Below, one piece after another: positions 1-12,482 of a stretch of 64,000 bases of DNA; position 1 is the stretch's first letter, and the number at the start of each line of letters is the position of its first letter. Source of the stretch: Hydractinia symbiolongicarpus (Eukaryota > Cnidaria > Hydrozoa > Anthoathecata > Hydractiniidae); the NCBI RefSeq assembly GCF_029227915.1, contig NC_079876.1, forward strand, positions 8,806,001-8,870,000. Direction: 5' to 3'. Made by a program: the position numbers and the translations under genes. A model generated the notes under the pieces. That model ran no database searches, was not told the DNA's origin, and worked only from the letters and a program-made list of their open reading frames with translations.

Positions 1-1425
1 TTATTTTTTTACCACTAAACGCATGAGACTTGTAGTTTTCAAAAATATTTTTATATTTGATGGGACGCTGAATAAAAGAAAATTAATCGCCGGCAAACGA
101 AAATCCCCGATTTCCCGTAAATCCCGGACTCGGCCCGTATAGTCAAAAGTATACAAAGAAAGTACCCAGGGAGTAAACTCATTTCCCGAACGATTATTTA
201 AATTACTTTTTCACCACTAAAACGCATGAGACTTGTAGTTTTTAAAAATGTTTTCCTTTTTGATGAGACGCTGAATAAATGAAGTTTCATCGCCGGCAAA
301 CGAAAACCTGCGATTTCCCGTAAATCCTGGACTCGGCCCGTATAGTCAAAAGTATACAAAGAAAGTACCCAGGGAGTAAACTCATTTCCCAAACGATTTT
401 TTAAATTATTATTTCACCACTAAAACGCATGAGACTTGTAGTTTTCAAAAATGTTTTCATTTTTGATGAGACGCTGAATAAAAGCAGTTTAATCGCCGGC
501 AAACGAAAACCCGCGATTTCCCGTAAATCCCGGGCTTGGCACGTATAGTCGAATGTATACAAAGAAAGTACCCTGTGAGTAAACTCATTTCCAGAACGAT
601 TTTTTAAATTATTTTTTCACCACTAAAACGCATAAGACTTGTAGTTTTTAAAAATGTTTTCATTTTTGATGAGACGCTGAATAAAAGAAGTTTAATCGCC
701 GGCAAACGAAAACCCGCGATTTCCCGTAAATCCCGGCTTGGCCCGTATAGTCAAAAGTATACAAAGAAACTACCCAGGGAGTAAACTCATTTCCCAAACG
801 ATTTTTTAAATTATTTTTCCACCACTAAAACGCATGAGACTTGTAGTTTTCAAAAATGATTTCATTTTTGATGAGACGCTGAATAAAAGCAGTTTAATCG
901 CCGGCAAACGAAAACCTGCGATTTCCTTAAATCCCGGACTCGGCCCGTATAGTCAAAAGTATACAAAGAAAGTACCCAGGGAGTAAACTCATTTCCAGAA
1001 CGATTTTTAAATTATTTTTTCACCACTAAAACGCATAAGACTTGTAGTTTTTAAAAAAGTTTTCATTTTTGATGAGACGCTGAATAAAAGAAGTTTAATC
1101 GCCGGCAAACAAAAACCCGCGATTTCCCGTAAATCCCGGGCTTGGCCCGTATAGTCAAAAGTATACAAAGAAAGTACCCAGGGAGTAAACTCATTTCCCG
1201 AACGATTTTTTATATTATTTTTTTACCACTAAACGCATGAGACTTGTAGTTTTTAAAATTATTTTCATATTTGATGGGACGCTGAATAAAAGAAGTTTAA
1301 TCGCCGGCAAACGAAAACCTGCGATTTCCTTAAATCCCGGACTCGGCCCGTATAGTCAAAAGTATACAAAGAAAGTACCCAGGGAGTAAACTCATTTCCC
1401 GAACGATTTTTTATATTATTTTTTT
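1..1425. repeat. Divergent seven-monomer block, copy 1
   Basis: The monomer order is a divergent type with 'atttgatgggacg', then F, D, G, H, G, and again the 'gatgggacg' type. The first two monomers recur at an offset of 1,415 bp (seven monomers). The H monomer starting near 820 is marked by 'ttttccaccac' and by the shortened 'ttccttaaatccc'. The 'gatgggacg' and 'aaatccccg' variants are largely confined to the first 3 kb of the window. This makes the left end the most distinct part of the array. Confidence 0.85.
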
Positions 1426-2637
1426 ACCACTAAACGCATGAGACTTGTAGTTTTCAAAAATATTTTCATATTTGATGGGACGCTGAATAAAAGAAGTTTA
1501 ATCGCCGGCAAACAAAAATCCCCGATTTCCCGTAAATCCCGGACTCGGCCCGTATAGTCAAAAGTATACAAAGAAAGTACCCAGGGAGTAAACTCATTTC
1601 CCGAACGATTATTTAAATTACTTTTTCACCACTAAAACGCATGAGACTTTTAGTTTTTAAAAATGTTTTCCTTTTTGATGAGACGCTGAATAAATGAAGT
1701 TTCATCGCCGGCAAACGAAAACCTGCGATTTTCCGTAAATCCTGGACTCGGCCCGTATAGTCAAAAGTATACAAAGAAAGTACCCAGGGAGTAAACTCAT
1801 TTCCCAAACGATTTTTTAAATTATTTTTCCACCACTAAAACGCATGAGACTTGTAGTTTTCAAAAATGATTTCATTTTTGATGAGACGCTGAATAAAAGC
1901 AGTTTAATCGCCGGCAAACGAAAACCTGCGATTTCCTTAAATCCCGGACTCGGCCCGTATAGTCAAAAGTATACAAAGAAAGTACCCAGGGAGTAAACTC
2001 ATTTCCAGAACGATTTTTAAATTATTTTTTCACCACTAAAACGCATAAGACTTGTAGTTTTTAAAAAAGTTTTCATTTTTGATGAGACGCTGAATAAAAG
2101 AAGTTTAATCGCCGGCAAACAAAAACCCGCGATTTCCCGTAAATCCCGGGCTTGGCCCGTATAGTCAATAGTATACAAAGAAACTACCCAGGGAGTAAAC
2201 TCATTTCCCAAACGATTTTTTAAATTATTTTTCCACCACTAAAACGCATGAGACTTGTAGTTTTCAAAAATGATTTCATTTTTGATGAGACGCTGAATAA
2301 AAGCAGTTTAATCGCCGGCAAACGAAAACCTGCGATTTCCTTAAATCCCGGACTCGGCCCGTATAGTCAAAAGTATACAAAGAAAGTACCCAGGGAGTAA
2401 ACTCATTTCCAGAACGATTTTTAAATTATTTTTTCACCACTAAAACGCATAAGACTTGTAGTTTTTAAAAAAGTTTTCATTTTTGATGAGACGCTGAATA
2501 AAAGAAGTTTAATCGCCGGCAAACAAAAACCCGCGATTTCCCGTAAATCCCGGGCTTGGCCCGTATAGTCAAAAGTATACAAAGAAAGTACCCAGGGAGT
2601 AAACTCATTTCCCGAACGATTTTTTATATTATTTTTT
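1426..2637. repeat. Divergent block, copy 2, with H-G dimer in tandem
   Basis: The block opens with the 'gatgggacg' monomer and the F-type monomer that also open the window. It then carries an H-G pair starting at 1830 and a second H-G pair starting at 2234, 404 bp later. The same pair occurs once at 820. The second pair is thus a local two-monomer tandem duplication. Compared with copy 1, the D and G monomers between F and H are missing, so an internal deletion or a different exchange must have occurred. Confidence 0.8.
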
Positions 2638-4259
2638 TACCACTAAACGCATGAGACTTGTAGTTTTCAAAATTATTTTCATATTTGATGGGACGCTGAA
2701 TAAAAGAAGTTTAATCGCCGGCAAACGAAAACCTGCGATTTCCTTAAATCCCAGACTCGGCCCGTATAGTCAAAAGTATACAAAGAAAGTACCCAGGGAG
2801 TAAACTCATTTCCCAAACGATTTTTTAAATTATTATTTCACCACTAAAACGCATGAGACTTGTAGATTTCAAAAATATTTTCATATTTGATGGGACGCTG
2901 AATAAAAGAAGTTTAATCGCCGGCAAACGAAAATCCGCGATTTCCCGTAAATCCCGGACTCGGCCCGTATAGTCAAAAGTATACAAAGAAAGTACCCAGG
3001 GAGTAAACTCATTTCCCGAACGATTTTTTAAATTACTTTTTCACCACTAAAACGCATGAGACTTGTAGTTTTTAAAAATGTTTCCATTTTTGATGAGACG
3101 CTGAAAAAATGAAGTTTAATCGCCGGCAAACGAAAACCTGCGATTTCCCGTAAATCCTGGACTCGGCCCGTATAGTCAAAAGTATGCAAAGAAAGTACCC
3201 AGGTAGTAAACTGATTTACCAAACGATTTTTCAAATTATTATTTCACCACTAAAACGCATAAGACTTGTAGTTTTCAAGAATGTTTTCATTTTTGATGAG
3301 ACGCTGAATAAAAGCAGTTTAATCACCGGCAAACGAAAACCCGCGATTTCCCGTAAATCCCGGGCTTGGCACGTATAGTCAAATGTATACAAAGAAAGTA
3401 CCCTGTGAGTAAACTCATTTCCAGAACGATTTTTTAAATTATTTTTTTTCACCACTAAAACGCACAAGACTTGTAGTTTTTAAAAATGTTTTTATTTTTG
3501 ATGAGACGCTGAATAAAAGAAGTTTAATCGCCGGCAAACGAAAACCCGCGATTTCCCGTAAATCCCGGCTAGGTTCGTATAGTCAAAAGTATAGAAAGAA
3601 AGTACCCAGGGAGTAAACTCATTTCCCGAACGATTTTTTAAATTACTTTTTCACCACTAAACCGCATGAGACTTGTAGTTTTTAAAAATGTTTTCATTTT
3701 TGATGAGACGCTGAATAAAAGAAGTTTAATCGCCGGCAAACGAAAACCTGCGATTTCCCGTAAATCCCGGACTCGGCCCGTATAATCAAAAGTATACAAA
3801 GAAAGTACCCAGGGAGTAAACTCATTTCCCAAACGATTTTTTAAATTATTATTTCACGACTAAAGCCCATGAGACTTGTATTTTTTAAAAATGATTTCAT
3901 TTTTGATGAGACGCTGAATAAAAGAAGTTTAATCGCCGGCAAACGAAAACCCACGATTTCCCGTAAATCTCGGACTCGGTCCGTATAGTTAAAAGTATAC
4001 AAGGAAAGTACCCAGTGAGTAAACTCATTTCCCGAACGAATTTTTAAATTATTTTTTCACCACTAAGACGTATGAGACTTGTAGTTTTCAAAAATGTTTT
4101 CATTTTTGATGAGACGCTGAATAAAAGAAGTTTAATCGCCGGCAAACGAAAACCTGCGATTTCACGTAAATCCCGGACTCGGCCCGTATAGTCAAAAGTA
4201 TACAAAGAAAGTACCCAGGGTGTAAACTCATTTCCCGAACGATTTTTAAATTATTTTTT
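2638..4259. repeat. Transitional block of single-copy monomers
   Basis: The order is two 'gatgggacg'-type monomers, F (with 'agtatgc' in place of 'agtatac'), D, E (with 'agtatagaaag'), an A-like copy with 'tataatc', B (opening 'cacgactaaagccc') and A. Many substitutions here are private or shared only with a few monomers near 6.3 kb. No block-sized copy of this exact order is seen elsewhere in the window. Confidence 0.75.
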
Positions 4260-6283
4260 CACCACTAAAACGCATGAGACTTGTAGTTTTTAAAAATGAT
4301 TTCATTTTTGATGAGACGCTGAATAAAAGAAGTTTAATCGCCGGCAAACAAAAACCCGCGATTTCCCGTAAATCCCGGACTCGGTCCGTATAGTTAAAAG
4401 TATACAAGGAAAGTACCCAGTGAGTAAACTCATTTCCCGAACGAATTTTTAAATTATTTTTTCACCACTAAAACGTATGAGACTTGTAGTTTTCAAAAAA
4501 GTTTTCATTTTCGATGAGACGCTGAATAAAAGAAGTTTAATTGCCGGCAAACGAAAACCCGCGATTTCCCGTAAATCCCGGCTAGGTTCGTATAGTCAAA
4601 AGTATACAAACAAAGTAACCAGGGAGTAAACTCATTTCCCGAACGATTTTTTAAATTATTTTTTCACCACAAAACGCCTGAGACTTGTAGTTTTCAAAAA
4701 TGTTTTCATTTTTGATGAGACACTGAATAAAAGCAGTTTAATCGCCGGCAAACGAAAACCTGCGATTTCCCTAAATCCCGGACTCGGCCCGTATAGTCAA
4801 AAGTATACAAAAAAAGTAGCCAGGGAGTAAACTCATTTCCCAAACGATTTTTTAAATTATTATTTCACCACTAAAACGCATGAGACTTGTAGTTTTCAAG
4901 AATGTTTTCCTTTTTGATGAGACGCTGAATAAAAGAAGTTTAATCGCCGGCAAACGAAAACCCGCGATTTCCGGTAAATCCCGGGCTTGGCACGTATAGT
5001 CAAATGTATACAAAGAAAGTACCCTGTGAGTAAACTCATTTCCCAAACGATTTTTTAAATTATTATTTCACCACTAAAGCCCATGAGACTTGTAGTTTTT
5101 AAAAATGATTTCATTTTTGATGAGACGCTGAATAAAAGAAGTTTAATCGCCGGCAAACGAAAACCCGCAATTTCCCGTAAATCCCAGACTCGGTCCATAT
5201 AGTTAAAAGTATACAAGGAAAGTACCCAGTGAGTAAACTCATTTCCCGAACGAGTTTTTAAATTATTTTTTCACCACTAAGACGTATGAGACTTGTAGTT
5301 TTCAAAAATGTTTTCATTTTTGATGAGACGCTGAATAAAAGAAGTGTAATCGCCGGCAAACGAAAACCTGCGATTTCACGTAAATCCCGGACTCGGCCCG
5401 TATAGTCAAAAGTATACAAAGAAAGTACCCAGGGTGTAAACTCATTTCCCGAATGATTTTTAAATTATTTTTTCACCACTAAAACGCATGAGACTTGTAG
5501 TTTTTAAAAATGATTTCATTTTTGATGAGACGCTGAATAAAAGAAGTTTAATCGCCGGCAAACGAAAACCCGCGATTTCCCGTAAATCCCGGACTCGGTC
5601 CGTATAGTTAAAAGTATACAAGGAAAGTACCCAGTGAGTAAACTCATTTCCCGAACGAATTTTTAAATTATTTTTTCACCACTAAAACGTATGAGACTTG
5701 TAGTTTTCAAAAATGTTTTCATTTTTGATGAGACGCTGAATAAAAGAAGTTTAATCGCCGGCAAACGAAAACCCGCGATTTCCCGTAAATCCCGGCTAGG
5801 TTTGTATAGTCAAAAGTATACAAAGAAAGTACCCAGGGAGTAAACTCATTTCCCGAACGATTTTTTAAATTATTTTTTCACCACTAAAACGCCAGAGACT
5901 TGTAGTTTTCAAAAATGTTTTCATTTTTGATGAGACGCTGAATAAAAGCAGTTTAATCGCCGGCAAACGAAAACCTGCGATTTCCCTAAATCCCGGACTC
6001 GGCCCGTATAGTCAAAAGTATACAAAGAAAGTACCCAGGGAGTAAACTCATTTCCCAAACGATTTTTTAAATTATTATTTCACCACTAAAACGCATGAGA
6101 CTTGTAGTTTTCAAGAATGTTTTCCTTTTTGATGAGGCGCTGAATAAAAGAAGTTTAATCGCCGGCAAACAAAAACCCGCGATTTCCGGTAAATCCCGGG
6201 CTTGGCCCGTATAATCAAAAGTATACAAAGAAAGTACCCAGGGAGTAAACTCATTTCCCAAACGATTTTTTAAATTATTATTT
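4260..6283. repeat. Ten-monomer block, copy 1 (B E H D B A B E H G)
   Basis: This block is repeated at 6892-8916 at an offset of 2,632-2,633 bp (13 monomers). The one-base change in offset comes from 'caccacaaaacg' near 4668, where one T is missing. Only a few other differences were seen on reading, such as 'caaaaaagtttt' against 'caaaaatgtttt' in the E monomer. Parts of the same series occur again at 15824-18860. Rare shared markers prove common descent: 'cattttcgatg', 'gacactg', 'gtaaccaggg' and 'agtgtaat'. Confidence 0.9.
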
Positions 6284-6891
6284 CACGACTAAAGCCCATG
6301 AGACTTGTATTTTTTAAAAATGATTTCATTTTTGATAAGACGCTGAATAAAAGAAGTTTAATCGCCGGCAAACGAAAACCCACGATTTCCCGTAAATCTC
6401 GGACTCGGTCCGTATAGTTAAAAGTATACAAGGAAAGTACCCAGTGAGTAAACTCATTTCCCGAACGAATTTTTAAATTATTTTTTCACCACTAAGACGT
6501 ATGAGACTTGTAGTTTTCAAAAATGTTTTCATTTTTGATGAGACGCTAAATAAAAGAAGTTTAATCGCCGGCAAACGAAAATCCCCGATTTCCCGTAAAT
6601 CCCGGACTCGGCCCGTATAGTCAAAAGTATACAAAGAAAGTACCCAGGGAGTAAACTCATTTCCCGAACGAATTTTTAAATTATTTTTTCACCACTAAGA
6701 CGTATGAGACTTGTAGTTTTCAAAAATGTTTTCATTTTTGATGAGACGCTGAATAAAAGAAGTTTAATCGCCGGCAAACGAAAACCTGCGATTTCACGTA
6801 AATCCCGGACTCGGCCCGTATAGTCAAAAGTATACAAAGAAAGTACCCAGGGTGTAAACTCATTTCCCGAACGATTTTTAAATTATTTTTT
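6284..6891. repeat. Three-monomer connector (B A A)
   Basis: The first monomer opens 'cacgactaaagccc' and carries 'gataagacg', which links it to the B monomer at about 3.85 kb. The second has 'gacgctaaat' and 'aaatccccg', and the third is a plain A. This stretch separates the two copies of the ten-monomer block, making the total offset 13 monomers. Confidence 0.75.
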
Positions 6892-8916
6892 CACCACTAA
6901 AACGCATGAGACTTGTAGTTTTTAAAAATGATTTCATTTTTGATGAGACGCTGAATAAAAGAAGTTTAATCGCCGGCAAACAAAAACCCGCGATTTCCCG
7001 TAAATCCCGGACTCGGTCCGTATAGTTAAAAGTATACAAGGAAAGTACCCAGTGAGTAAACTCATTTCCCGAACGAATTTTTAAATTATTTTTTCACCAC
7101 TAAAACGTATGAGACTTGTAGTTTTCAAAAATGTTTTCATTTTCGATGAGACGCTGAATAAAAGAAGTTTAATTGCCGGCAAACGAAAACCCGCGATTTC
7201 CCGTAAATCCCGGCTAGGTTCGTATAGTCAAAAGTATACAAACAAAGTAACCAGGGAGTAAACTCATTTCCCGAACGATTTTTTAAATTATTTTTTCACC
7301 ACTAAAACGCCTGAGACTTGTAGTTTTCAAAAATGTTTTCATTTTTGATGAGACACTGAATAAAAGCAGTTTAATCGCCGGCAAACGAAAACCTGCGATT
7401 TCCCTAAATCCCGGACTCGGCCCGTATAGTCAAAAGTATACAAAGAAAGTACCCAGGGAGTAAACTCATTTCCCAAACGATTTTTTAAATTATTATTTCA
7501 CCACTAAAACGCATGAGACTTGTAGTTTTCAAGAATGTTTTCCTTTTTGATGAGACGCTGAATAAAAGAAGTTTAATCGCCGGCAAACGAAAACCCGCGA
7601 TTTCCGGTAAATCCCGGGCTTGGCACGTATAGTCAAATGTATACAAAGAAAGTACCCTGTGAGTAAACTCATTTCCCAAACGATTTTTTAAATTATTATT
7701 TCACCACTAAAGCCCATGAGACTTGTAGTTTTTAAAAATGATTTCATTTTTGATGAGACGCTGAATAAAAGAAGTTTAATCGCCGGCAAACGAAAACCCG
7801 CAATTTCCCGTAAATCCCAGACTCGGTCCATATAGTTAAAAGTATACAAGGAAAGTACCCAATGAGTAAACTCATTTCCCGAACGAGTTTTTAAATTATT
7901 TTTTCACCACTAAGACGTATGAGACTTGTAGTTTTCAAAAATGTTTTCATTTTTGATGAGACGCTGAATAAAAGAAGTGTAATTGCCGGCAAACGAAAAC
8001 CTGCGATTTCACGTAAATCCCGGACTCGGCCCGTATAGTCAAAAGTATACAAAGAAAGTACCCAGGGTGTAAACTCATTTCCCGAATGATTTTTAAATTA
8101 TTTTTTCACCACTAAAACGCATGAGACTTGTAGTTTTTAAAAATGATTTCATTTTTGATGAGACGCTGAATAAAAGAAGTTTAATCGCCGGCAAACGAAA
8201 ACCCGCGATTTCCCGTAAATCCCGGACTCGGTCCGTATAGTTAAAAGTATACAAGGAAAGTACCCAGTGAGTAAACTCATTTCCCGAACGAATTTTTAAA
8301 TTATTTTTTCACCACTAAAACGTATGAGACTTGTAGTTTTCAAAAATGTTTTCATTTTTGATGAGACGCTGAATAAAAGAAGTTTAATCGCCGGCAAACG
8401 AAAACCCGCGATTTCCCGTAAATCCCGGCTAGGTTTGTATAGTCAAAAGTATACAAAGAAAGTACCCAGGGAGTAAACTCATTTCCCGAACGATTTTTTA
8501 AATTATTTTTTCACCACTAAAACGCCAGAGACTTGTAGTTTTCAAAAATGTTTTCATTTTTGATGAGACGCTGAATAAAAGCAGTTTAATCGCCGGCAAA
8601 CGAAAACCTGCGATTTCCCTAAATCCCGGACTCGGCCCGTATAGTCAAAAGTATACAAAGAAAGTACCCAGGGAGTAAACTCATTTCCCAAACGATTTTT
8701 TAAATTATTATTTCACCACTAAAACGCATGAGACTTGTAGTTTTCAAGAATGTTTTCCTTTTTGATGAGGCGCTGAATAAAAGAAGTTTAATCGCCGGCA
8801 AACAAAAACCCGCGATTTCCGGTAAATCCCGGGCTTGGCCCATATAGTCAAAAGTATACAAAGAAAGTACCCATGGAGTAAACTCATTTCCCGAACGATT
8901 TTTTAAATTACTTTTT
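6892..8916. repeat. Ten-monomer block, copy 2 (B E H D B A B E H G)
   Basis: This matches 4260-6283 almost base for base, with differences such as 'aattgcc' for 'aatcgcc' and 'cccaatgag' for 'cccagtgag'. It also matches parts of 15824-18860. It forms the left end of superunit I, so the block was present before the superunit duplicated. Confidence 0.88.
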
Positions 8917-11900
8917 CACCACTAAAACGCATGAGACTTGTAGTTTTTAAAAATGTTTTCATTTTTGATAAGACGCTGAATAAAAGAAGTTTAATCGCCG
9001 GCAAACGAAAACCTGCGATTTCCCGTAAATCCTGGACTCGGCCCGTATAATCAAAAGTATACAAAGAAAGTACCAAGGGAGTAAACTCATTTCCCAAACG
9101 ATTTTTTAAATTATTATTTCACCACTAAAGCCCATGAGACTTGTAGTTTTTAAAAATGATTTCATTTTTGATGAGACGCTGAATAAAAGAAGTTTAATCG
9201 CCGGCAAACGAAAACCCGCGATTTCCCGTAAATCCCGGACTCGGTCCGTATAGTTAAAAGTATACAAGGAAAGTACCCAGCGAGTAAACTCATTTCCCGA
9301 ACGAATTTTTAAATTATTTTTTCACCACTAAGACGTATGAGACTTGTAGTTTTCAAAAATGTTTTCATTTTTGATGAGACGCTGAATAAAAGAAGTTTAA
9401 TCGCCGGCAAACGAAAACCTGCGATTTCACGTAAATCCCGGACTCGGCCCGTATAGTCAAAAGTATACAAAGAAAGTACCCAGGGTGTAAACTCATTTCC
9501 CGAACGATTTTTAAATTATTTTTTCACCACTAAAACGCATGAGACTTGTAGTTTTTAAAAATGATTTCATTTTTGATGAGACGCCGAATAAAAGAAGTTT
9601 AATCGCCGGCAAACGAAAACCCGCGATTTCCCGTAAATCCCGGAATCGGTCCGTATAGTTAAAAGTATACAAGGAAAGTACCCAGTGAGTAAACTCACTT
9701 CCCGAACGAATTTTTAAATTATTTTTTCACCACTAAAACGTATGAGACTTGTAGTTTTCAAAAATGTTTTCATTTTTGATGAGACGCTAAATAAAAGAGG
9801 TTTAATCGCCGGCAAACGAAAACCTGCGATTTCCCGTAAATCCCCTACTCTGCCCGTATAGTCAAAAGTATACAAAGAAAGTACCCAGGGAGTAAACTCA
9901 TTTCCCGAACGAATTTTTAAATTATTTTTTCACCACTAAGACGTATGAGACTTGTAGTTTTCAAAAATGTTTTCATTTTTGATGAGACGCTGAATAAAAG
10001 AAGTTTAATCGCCAGCAAACGAAAACCTGCGATTTCACGTAAATCCCGGACTCGGCCCGTATAGTCAAAAGTATACAAAGAAAGTACCCAGGGAGTAAAC
10101 TCATTTACCAAACGATTTTTTAAATTATTATTTCACCACTAAAACGCATGAGACTTGTAGTTTTTAAGAATGTTTTCATTTTTGATGAGACGCTGAATAA
10201 AAGCAGTTTAATCGCCGGCAAACGAAAACCCGCGATTTCCCGTAAATCCCGGGCTTGGCACGTATAGTCAAATGTATACAAAGAAAGTACCCTGTGAGTA
10301 AACTCATTTCCAGAACGATTTTTTAAATTATTTTTTTTTCACCACTAAAACGCACAAGACTTGTAATTTTTAAAAATGTTTTTATTTTTGATGAGACGCT
10401 GAATAAAAGAAGTTTAATTGCCGGCAAACGAAAACCCGCGATTTCCCGTAAATCCCGGCTTGGTTCGTATAGTCAAAAGTATACAAAGAAAGTCCCCAGG
10501 GAGTAAACTCCTTTCCCGAACGATTTTTTAAATTACTTTTTCACCACTAAAACGCATGAGACTTGTAGTTTTTAAAAATGTTTTCATTTTTGATGAGACG
10601 CTGAATAAAAGAAGTTTAATCGCCGGCAAACGAAAACCTGCGATTTCCCGTAAATCCTGGACTCGGCCCGTATAGTCAAAAGTATACAAAGAAAGTACCC
10701 AGGGAGTAAACTCATTTCCCAAACGATTTTTTAAATTATTATTTCACCACTAAAGCCCATGAGACTTGTAGTTTTTAAAAATGATTTCATTTTTGATGAG
10801 ACGCTGAATAAAAGAAGTTTAATCGCCGGCAAACGAAAACCCGCGATTTCCCGTAAATCCCGGACTCGGTCCGTATAGTTAAAAGTATACAAGGAAAGTA
10901 CCCAGTGAGTAAACTCATTTCCCAAACGAATTTTTAAATTATTTTTTCACCACTAAGACGTATATGACTTGTAGTTTTCAAAAATGTTTTCATTTTTGAT
11001 GAGACGCTGAATAAAAGAAGTTTAATCGCCGGCAAACGAAAACCTGCGATTTCACGTAAATCCCGGACTCGGCCCGTATAGTCAAAAGTATACAAAGAAA
11101 GTACCCAGGGTGTAAACTCGTTTCCCGAACGATTTTTAAATTATTTCTTCGCCACTAAAACGCATGAGACTTGTAGTTTTTAAAAATGATTTCATTTTTG
11201 ATGAGACGCCGAATAAAAGAAGTTTAATCGCCGGCAAACGAAAACCCGCGATTTCCCGTAAATCCCGGACTCGGTCCGTATAGATAAAAGTATACAAGGA
11301 AAGTACCCAGTGAGTAAACTCATTTCCCGAACGAATTTTTAAATTATTTTTTCACCACTAAGACGTATATGACTTGTAGTTTTCAAAAATGTTTTCATTT
11401 TTGATGAGACGCTGAATAAAAGAAGTTTAATCGCCGGCAAACGAAAACCTGCGATTTCACGTAAATCCCGGACTCGGCCCGTATAGTCAAAAGTATACAA
11501 AGAGAGTACCCAGGGTGTAAACTCGTTTCCCGAACGATTTTTAAATTATTTCTTCGCCACTAAAACGCATGAGACTTGTAGTTTTTAAAAATGATTTCGT
11601 TTTTGATGAGACGCCGAATAAAAGAAGTTTAATCGCCGGCAAACGAAAACCCGCGATTTCCCGTAAATCCCGGACTCGGTCCGTATAGTTAAAAGTATAC
11701 AAGGAAAGTACCCAGTGAGTAAACTCATTTCCCGAACGATATTTTAAATTATTTTTTCACCACTAAAACGTATGAGACTTGTAGTTTTCAAAAATGTTTT
11801 CATTTTTGATGAGACGCTGAATAAAAGAAGTTTAATCGCCGGCAAACGAAAACCTGCGATTTCCCGTAAATCCCGGACTCGGCCCGTATAGTCAAAAGTA

Positions 11901-12482
11901 TACAAAGAAAGTACCCAGGGTGTAAACTCATTTCCCGAACGATTTTTTAAATTATTTTTTCACCACTAAAACGCATGAGACTTGTAGTTTTCAAAAATGT
12001 TTTCATTTTTGATGAGACGCTGAATAAAAGAAGTTTAATCGCCGGCAAACGAAAACCTGCGATTTCCCGTAAATCCCCTACTCTGCCCGTATAGTCAAAA
12101 GTATACAAAGAAAGTACCCAGGGTGTAAACTCATTTCCTGAACGATTTTTAATATATTTTTTCACCACTAAAACGCATGAGACTTGTAGTTTTTAAAAAT
12201 GATTTCATTTTTGATGAGACGCTGAATAAAAGAAGTTTAATCGCCGGCAAACGAAAACCCGCGATTTCCCGTAAATCCCGGACTCGGTCCGTATAGTTAA
12301 AAGTATACAAGGAAAGTACCCAGTGAGTAAACTCATTTCCCGAACGAATTTTTAAATTATTTTTTCACCACTAAGACGTATGAGACTTGTAGTTTTCAAA
12401 AATGTTTTAATTTTTGATGAGACGCTGAATAAAAGAAGTTTAATCGCCGGCAAACGAAAACCTGCGATTTCACGTAAATCCC

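Noticed and set aside
3184-3378. Plus-strand 64-codon open frame with ATG
   Set aside because: The ATG comes from the single substitution 'agtatac' to 'agtatgc' in one monomer. The frame is not kept in other copies.
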